Assembly: GCF_001655005.1 (NCBI RefSeq)
Contig: NZ_LXET01000065.1
Span: 1 to 17,123, forward strand
DNA: 17,123 nucleotides
Direction of reading: 5' to 3'
Source of the DNA: Hafnia paralvei ATCC 29927
GTDB lineage: Bacteria; Pseudomonadota; Gammaproteobacteria; Enterobacterales; Enterobacteriaceae
Shown here one piece after another: positions 13,002 through 17,123 of this stretch (positions are counted from its first letter, which is position 1; the number at the start of each line of letters is the position of its first letter). A model generated the notes under the pieces. The model was not told the origin of the DNA. It ran no database searches and saw only the letters and a program-made list of their open reading frames with translations. A program made the position numbers and the translations under genes.

Positions 13002-13036
13002 CGATTGCATAATGGTATTGAACCATTACGCAATCG
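13002..13036. repeat. 14-bp inverted repeat between convergent genes
   Basis: CGATTGCATAATGG and CCATTACGCAATCG pair over 14 bp with one mismatch around the loop TATTGAA. It lies between the rightward terminator and the 3' end of the leftward TraK-like gene. It has no T-run on either side, so its role (terminator for the leftward gene, protein site or recombination site) is open. Confidence 0.65.
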
Positions 13037-13049
13037 ATGCGCCAACCTG

Positions 13050-13352
13050 CTAGTTTTGAGATTGATTGACGCTTTTTTTACTCTTCGCCACAGCTTTCTT
13101 TTTAGAACCACTGCTTGCTGAAAGTAAGTCTCTAATTGCGCGTTCACTGACTACAATTTCACACGTTTCCAATGCGGATTTAATTTCTTTCGCTGAATAG
13201 CCTTTTTGTGTCGCTAACGCAACAATCTGCGCGTGAAGACTTTCCAGTGCATCTTTACTCGATATTTTATTTTTAGATAAATCAGGTAATTCTTCGAGCT
13301 TCATTTTCGCGAGTTCAATCTGATCATGCGTGTAAAAATTCTTTGCAGCCAT
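13050..13352 (-). CDS. Small leftward oriT-adjacent protein, TraK/MobC-like candidate (100 aa)
   Basis: The 100-residue product starts MAAKNFYTHDQIELAKMKLE. Its core ALESLHAQIVALATQKGYS then AKEIKSALETCEIVVSERAI has the layout of a helix-turn-helix (an "I..L...GI.VS..T.R..L" type). It ends in a basic Ser/Lys tail. Position and orientation, divergent from nikA across oriT, are those of traK in RP4, whose product wraps oriT DNA. By analogy it may be an oriT accessory protein, but clear sequence identity with TraK is not visible. It would not be templated by the leading strand. Confidence in the gene is good, in the function low. Confidence 0.75.
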   Translation of the reverse strand: MAAKNFYTHDQIELAKMKLEELPDLSKNKISSKDALESLHAQIVALATQKGYSAKEIKSALETCEIVVSERAIRDLLSASSGSKKKAVAKSKKSVNQSQN

Positions 13353-13479
13353 GCTAATCCACCTTGTTTCACTATTTAAACAGAGTCATTCCGCAATTAT
13401 ACCGATAATGCGTCATTTTAGGTTATCCAATTTACCTCATCATGGTGTCGTGACAAACCAGGCCATGCGGGGCATAATA

Positions 13480-13585
13480 GATGAAATCCAGTTCAAAATA
13501 AGGGACAAGATGTGTTTTGTAGCACCGCCTGCACGCAGTCGGCCCCTACAAAACGTCTTGGTCAGGGCGAAGCCCCGACACCCCT
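13480..13585. other. oriT: Origin of transfer (oriT) with nic-like site on minus strand
   Basis: On the minus strand, CACATCTTG|TCCC runs from 13514 down to 13502. It matches the IncI1/IncP nic consensus (CATCCTG followed by T or C) with one C-to-T change, with the cut expected between the complements of 13506 and 13505. Next to it, GTTTTGTAG (13514-13522) and CTACAAAAC (13546-13554) form an inverted repeat whose interior, CCTGCACGCAGTCGG, resembles the R64 oriT core as I remember it. The repeat extends imperfectly to CAAGA / TCTTG. A small hairpin, GGGC / GCCC, follows at 13565-13575. nikA and nikB lie to the right, so the bottom strand would leave leftward with the genes at 12956-1 leading. 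Confidence 0.8.
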
Positions 13586-13635
13586 GATACGATAAACCCG
13601 AGCCGAACACCGAGAGTAAGGGCGATGAGAGTCAC

Positions 13636-13941
13636 ATGAGCAAGAGTGAGAAGCGAAACAGAACAGCACTTCTTCCTAGTGTGCGCTGCCTTCCCGAAGA
13701 GAAGGAAGCCATTCAGGAAAAAGCGAAAGCCGCCGGGCTAAGCCTCGGGGAGTTTTTGCGTCGTTCTGCGCTAGGCCGCCGTATTGATGCTCAATGTGAT
13801 ACCGAAATGATTATGGAACTTCGTCGTCTCGGTGGCTTGCAAAAGCACCTTTTCAAAGAGGGCGAGGGGGTGATGAGTAAAGAGTATTCTCAGGTACTCG
13901 TTGCACTACAGAATGCGCTTCTTCGTGTCGGGCGGGGCTAG
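13636..13941 (+). CDS. nikA: NikA-like oriT-binding ribbon-helix-helix protein
   Basis: NikA of IncI1 plasmids binds the oriT inverted repeat, bends it and recruits the relaxase. The 101-residue product has a basic tail, then LLPSVRCLPEEKEAIQEKAK, a ribbon-helix-helix (about residues 12-55), and the C-terminal pattern ELRRLGGLQKHLFKEGEG followed by KEYSQVLVALQNALLRV. This aligns well with R64 NikA (LMRLGRMQKHLF...KEYAEVLVAI). It begins about 50 bases after oriT and ends two bases before nikB. RP4 TraJ is a more distant relative. The identity as a NikA/MobC-group accessory protein is confident. Confidence 0.88.
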   Translation: MSKSEKRNRTALLPSVRCLPEEKEAIQEKAKAAGLSLGEFLRRSALGRRIDAQCDTEMIMELRRLGGLQKHLFKEGEGVMSKEYSQVLVALQNALLRVGRG

Positions 13942-13943
13942 CG

Positions 13944-15938
13944 ATGATTGGACGAATCCCTCCTAAGCGCCGTGATGGTAAAAGTAGTTTCCTAAAACTT
14001 GTCTCGTATGTCGTCATTCGGGATGAAGATAAACCGGACATGCCACTCGAGCCTGAACATCCGGATTGGCGTCGCCCTAAATCTAAAGATGGCCTATTCA
14101 ATAGGTTGGTCGACTACGTTAGTAGAAGTGGTGATGAAGGGGCTATGCATACGTTGAATATTGACGATGATGGCCGACAGCGAGTTCTGTTTGATGGTGT
14201 TTTGTGCGAAACAAATAACTTCAGTTTAGCGACAGCGGCTGTTGAAATGAATGCTGTCGCTTCGCAAAACACACGCTGTAAAGACCCCGTATTTCACTAC
14301 ATTCTTTCTTGGCCTACCAGTGACAATCCAAATCAGGATGAAGTGTTTGATAGCGTCAGACACACGTTAAAATCTTTTGGAATGGATGAGCATCAGTACG
14401 TCGCGGCTATACATACTGATACCAATAATATTCACTGCCACATAGCGGTTAACAGAGTTCATCCTGTCACTTACGATACTGCTGATGATTCATTTACTCG
14501 TCTCAAGTTGCAACGGGCCTGTCGAGAGCTTGAGCTTAAATACGACTGGACCCCGACTAATGGGTGTTATGTCGTGGACGAGAATAAGCAGATCGTTTAC
14601 AAAAAACGAGATGAACCGCCAGTACCTCAAGGTTCGGTAGCTATGGAGTATTATGCCGATCAAGAAAGTCTCCATAGCTATGCCATGAGAACGTGTTCTG
14701 ATGATTTGGAAAAGCTGATTGTTAAAGACGAACTAACCTGGTTTGAACTCCACAAGTTGTTGGTCAAACAAGGTTTAAGACTTGATAAAAAAGGCAAAGG
14801 ACTCGCTATCTATTCTCTTGATGAGAAGGACATAACGCCGATCAAAGCAAGTCACTTACATCCTGACTTGACGCTCAATTGTTTGGAAGATGATCTTGGT
14901 CCATTTGAGCAACTGGAAGATGCAGGGCGATATACTTTAGATACAAATGATGAAGGCGATGATGCGCTGATTCATATGTATCGCTATGAACCCCTTTTGC
15001 ATAAACGTGATGAGGATGCGAGAGCCGCTCGGCGTGAAGCCCGTGCGATTGCACGACGTGAGCTGTTCGAACGTTATAAAAAATACAGCAACGGTTACAA
15101 GCGTCCGAAGATGGAAGGGACTGAGGCTACGTCTCAGTTTAAAGCGCTATCGAATCGCTACGCATGGAAGAAAGAACAGGTTCGCTTTGTCTTTGACGAT
15201 CCGTTAATTCGTAAGGCTGTTTACCGTGTTCTTGAAGCGGAACGGCAAAAAGAATTTGAGTCTTTAAAAGCGCAAATTAAACAGGAAAGAAATGCTTTCT
15301 ATAGTCATCCTGCGAATCGCAAACTGACAAAACAGGAGTGGGTTGGCCAGCAAGCCCTTAAACAAGATCAGGCTGCGATTTCGTGTCTACGTGGATGGTC
15401 TTATCGTTATAAACGTGATGCGTTAACACCGCCACTCTCTGAAAATGCGATAGTTTGTGCAGTGGCTGATGACACGAAACCATATAACATTCAGGGATAC
15501 GAAAAATCCGTGAGTCGTGATGGAACGATACAGTATAAGCAGGATGGTATTATCCAGATTCAGGATAAAGGTAGTCGCCTTGAGATTGCTGATCCATATG
15601 CCCAGAATGGGCTGCATATTGCCGGTGCAATGGTTCTTGCCGTAGAAAAATCGGGTGAGAAAATGTTGTTTAGTGGGGATACAGAATTTGTTGAGTCAGC
15701 TTGTGATTTAGTGCCGTGGTTTAATCAAGAGGGTAAGAAGATCCTACCGTTAACAGAACCACAACAGCGAGTTATGGCGGGGTACGATAAAGCTGAAGTG
15801 CGCGATGATGCATTTGTGGCGACGCATCGTATCGTTGATGAAGAAACTTATTTGGCCTCGCTTGAGCGCAATGAAGTCAACGATAACCGTGAACGTCATG
15901 ACCTTAAGCACAAGAAGAATACGTATCGACCGCGTTAA
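13944..15938 (+). CDS. nikB: MOBP relaxase, NikB-like (664 aa)
   Basis: This is the relaxase that nicks oriT and pilots the strand into the recipient. The N-terminal domain shows a Tyr at residue 22 (LVSYVV), the position of the catalytic Tyr in RP4 TraI; a second candidate, LVDYVS, is at residue 58. Motif II-like HYILSWP starts at residue 118, and the metal-binding motif III, HTDTNNIHCHIAVNRVH, is at about 157-173. The middle is charged and helical. The C-terminal part (about 515-630) resembles the LPD7 domain of large mobile-element proteins. At 664 aa it is shorter than R64 NikB (about 899). The start is two bases after the nikA stop. Confidence 0.9.
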   Translation: MIGRIPPKRRDGKSSFLKLVSYVVIRDEDKPDMPLEPEHPDWRRPKSKDGLFNRLVDYVSRSGDEGAMHTLNIDDDGRQRVLFDGVLCETNNFSLATAAVEMNAVASQNTRCKDPVFHYILSWPTSDNPNQDEVFDSVRHTLKSFGMDEHQYVAAIHTDTNNIHCHIAVNRVHPVTYDTADDSFTRLKLQRACRELELKYDWTPTNGCYVVDENKQIVYKKRDEPPVPQGSVAMEYYADQESLHSYAMRTCSDDLEKLIVKDELTWFELHKLLVKQGLRLDKKGKGLAIYSLDEKDITPIKASHLHPDLTLNCLEDDLGPFEQLEDAGRYTLDTNDEGDDALIHMYRYEPLLHKRDEDARAARREARAIARRELFERYKKYSNGYKRPKMEGTEATSQFKALSNRYAWKKEQVRFVFDDPLIRKAVYRVLEAERQKEFESLKAQIKQERNAFYSHPANRKLTKQEWVGQQALKQDQAAISCLRGWSYRYKRDALTPPLSENAIVCAVADDTKPYNIQGYEKSVSRDGTIQYKQDGIIQIQDKGSRLEIADPYAQNGLHIAGAMVLAVEKSGEKMLFSGDTEFVESACDLVPWFNQEGKKILPLTEPQQRVMAGYDKAEVRDDAFVATHRIVDEETYLASLERNEVNDNRERHDLKHKKNTYRPR

Positions 15939-15959
15939 GCGCTCTATCGCGACAAATAA

Positions 15960-15991
15960 AAACCTCCGTAAGAGGATACTCACGGGGGTTT
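15960..15991. terminator. Bidirectional terminator after nikB
   Basis: AAACCTCCGT / ACGGGGGTTT pair over 10 bp (one G-T) around a 12-base loop, flanked by A-rich sequence on the left and T-rich on the right. It lies between the convergent nikB and Rpn-type genes and can serve both. Confidence 0.75.
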
Positions 15992-16020
15992 ATTGTTTAG
16001 ACAGGCATCGCGGCCATTGA

Positions 16021-16974
16021 TTAGTGGCGGATTTGTTCCAGTTCGTCAGCGGTAAGACCGGTCATTTTCATCACGGTACCGCGATCGAGACCATTTTGTA
16101 GCATGGTACGAGCAACTTCGAGTTTGCCCTCGAGCTTGCCTTCGTAGCGACCTTTTTCCTCGCCGATTTGGATGCCCTCCATGCGGCCTTCCATTCGACC
16201 TTTCTCAATGCCTTTCTGTTCAAGTTGTTGTGCGATGGTCATAAGTGCGTCTCCGTGTTGCGGCACACGCTGTGCCAGTTCGCGAACAAAAGCTTCAGAG
16301 TCAGCGGACTCGCCTGCTTGTACGAGATAGTGTATCAGCGCTATCACCTGCGGTGAAGAGAGATAATCTGCCATCAGTAACGTCACCAGTCGGTCCGTCA
16401 GGGTGGCGATATCGCGCTGATGAATGTGTTTTTGCAGCAGGGTGAGTGCGGCCATACTGCGGTGACCCATGATTTCATCATCTGGTATCACAGTGACATC
16501 AACCAGCGGATAGGCTCCGCCGTAGATGTTTGCCGCCAGTTCAGGGTCGTCAAACTCATCGAGCCAGCGTGTCGTATAAGGATACGGGCTGCGTTTGCCA
16601 ACATAGAATAGTATCGGTATCACCAGCGGCAGTTTCTTATGGCCTGCGTCGAGGTGGCGCTGCATAGCTGCAATGGCATAGCGGGTCATGCGAAAGGCCA
16701 TATGAATATCGGGTGAGCTTTGATGTTCGATTAAAACATGCACATAGCCCGTTCCTTCAACTGTCTCTACGCTGTAGAGCACGTCACTAAAATACTGGCG
16801 AAGATCATCTTCAACAAAGGAGCCTGATTCAAGCTTTAGCGTACTGAGGTCGCATATTGCGCGTAGCTCTGCCGGAAGATGGATCTCCATAAAATCCCGT
16901 GCGATTTCCGGCTGTGTAAGGAACTGGCGGAAGGTCGCATCATGCGGCGTAGGCGTGCTGTTTTTCTTCTTCAT
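16021..16974 (-). CDS. Rpn family recombination-promoting nuclease / YhgA-like (317 aa)
   Basis: The start KNSTPTPHDATFRQFLTQPEIARDFM and the block FSDVLYSVETVEG...YVHVLIEHQSS (about residues 62-89) are typical of the Rpn/YhgA group (Transposase_31). These are PD-(D/E)XK nucleases that promote RecA-independent recombination in E. coli; D64 and the E-x-Q of IEHQS are the expected catalytic residues. The C terminus is rich in Gly/Glu/Lys repeats (EKGRMEGRMEG, EKGRYEGKLEGKLE) and ends in a short helical motif, as usual. Length 317 is near the family norm of about 300. It is leftward and convergent with nikB. It appears intact. Confidence 0.93.
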   Translation of the reverse strand: MKKKNSTPTPHDATFRQFLTQPEIARDFMEIHLPAELRAICDLSTLKLESGSFVEDDLRQYFSDVLYSVETVEGTGYVHVLIEHQSSPDIHMAFRMTRYAIAAMQRHLDAGHKKLPLVIPILFYVGKRSPYPYTTRWLDEFDDPELAANIYGGAYPLVDVTVIPDDEIMGHRSMAALTLLQKHIHQRDIATLTDRLVTLLMADYLSSPQVIALIHYLVQAGESADSEAFVRELAQRVPQHGDALMTIAQQLEQKGIEKGRMEGRMEGIQIGEEKGRYEGKLEGKLEVARTMLQNGLDRGTVMKMTGLTADELEQIRH

Positions 16975-17123
16975 CGATACAGACTCTCAATATTGATATG
17001 TCTATGATATCACACTTATAAAACGCGGGATTTTTTGCCTGATATGCTGCGTGTGATATTATCCGCGCTTATTGTGTATGGAGATACGTTTTGACCGTTT
17101 TATATCAAAAAAATCCCTCCCAA
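16975..17123. promoter_or_regulatory. AT-rich upstream region of the Rpn gene
   Basis: This 149-base end of the window should contain the promoter of the leftward Rpn gene. It holds four TGATAT hexamers (16994, 17005, 17040, 17054) and a 9-bp inverted pair ATATCACAC / GTGTGATAT (17007-17015 with 17051-17059). GGAGA at 17080 before a TTG at 17091 might mark a rightward gene running out of the window, but only eleven codons are visible. Confidence 0.35.

Noticed and set aside
17078..17123. Possible gene starting at ATG 17078 or TTG 17091 and running out of the window
   Set aside because: Only 11-15 codons are visible. The ATG has no Shine-Dalgarno, and TTG with GGAGA is weak evidence alone, so it was not listed as a gene.

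Overview
The window looks like the oriT-proximal part of a conjugative or mobilizable plasmid (or plasmid-like integrative element) from an Enterobacterales host. The family assignments are from recognition by eye, not database search. The support is a recognisable set of F/IncI-type leading-region genes (ardA, ssb, a DUF905 gene, an orphan parB-like gene, psiB, psiA), an IncI/IncP-like oriT, and a nikA-nikB relaxase pair of the R64 type. The exact species cannot be read from the sequence. No replication, ParA or type IV secretion genes are visible.

Layout, left to right. 1-1765: the 3' end of a DNA methyltransferase, a small unknown gene, a DUF1380 gene and a larger unknown gene, ending in a strong terminator. 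1766-2871: a long nested inverted repeat, then ardA and a 63-codon gene. 2872-5593: a 735-bp structured non-coding region, then a DUF3560 gene and a small NPPF-type methyltransferase. 5594-10563: a second copy of the same non-coding repeat joined to an Frpo-like module, then ssb, DUF905, parB-like, psiB and psiA, ending in a terminator. 10547-12992: a leftward XRE-type regulator with two matching operators, a second Frpo-like module, two unknown small genes and a DUF4942 gene. 13050-15938: a leftward TraK/MobC-like small gene, oriT, nikA and nikB. 16021-16974: a leftward Rpn-family (PD-(D/E)XK) nuclease gene.

How it fits together. The oriT nic-like sequence lies on the bottom strand (between complements of 13506 and 13505). 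The strand transferred first would therefore be the bottom strand from 13505 down to 1, with nikAB entering last. Every leading-region gene except the XRE regulator and the oriT-adjacent TraK-like gene is transcribed rightward, so the incoming single strand is its template. Four intergenic regions (1766-2132, 2872-3606, 5594-6385, 10730-11324) can fold into long hairpins directly upstream of ardA, DUF3560, ssb and an unknown gene. Two of them share about 325-330 bp, with covarying stem pairs. This matches the known F-plasmid Frpo logic, in which hairpins on the entering strand act as promoters for immediate expression of anti-restriction, SSB and anti-SOS genes. The most interesting material is this set of structured non-coding elements, plus five small unknown genes that share the same expression design and are candidates for anti-defence functions.
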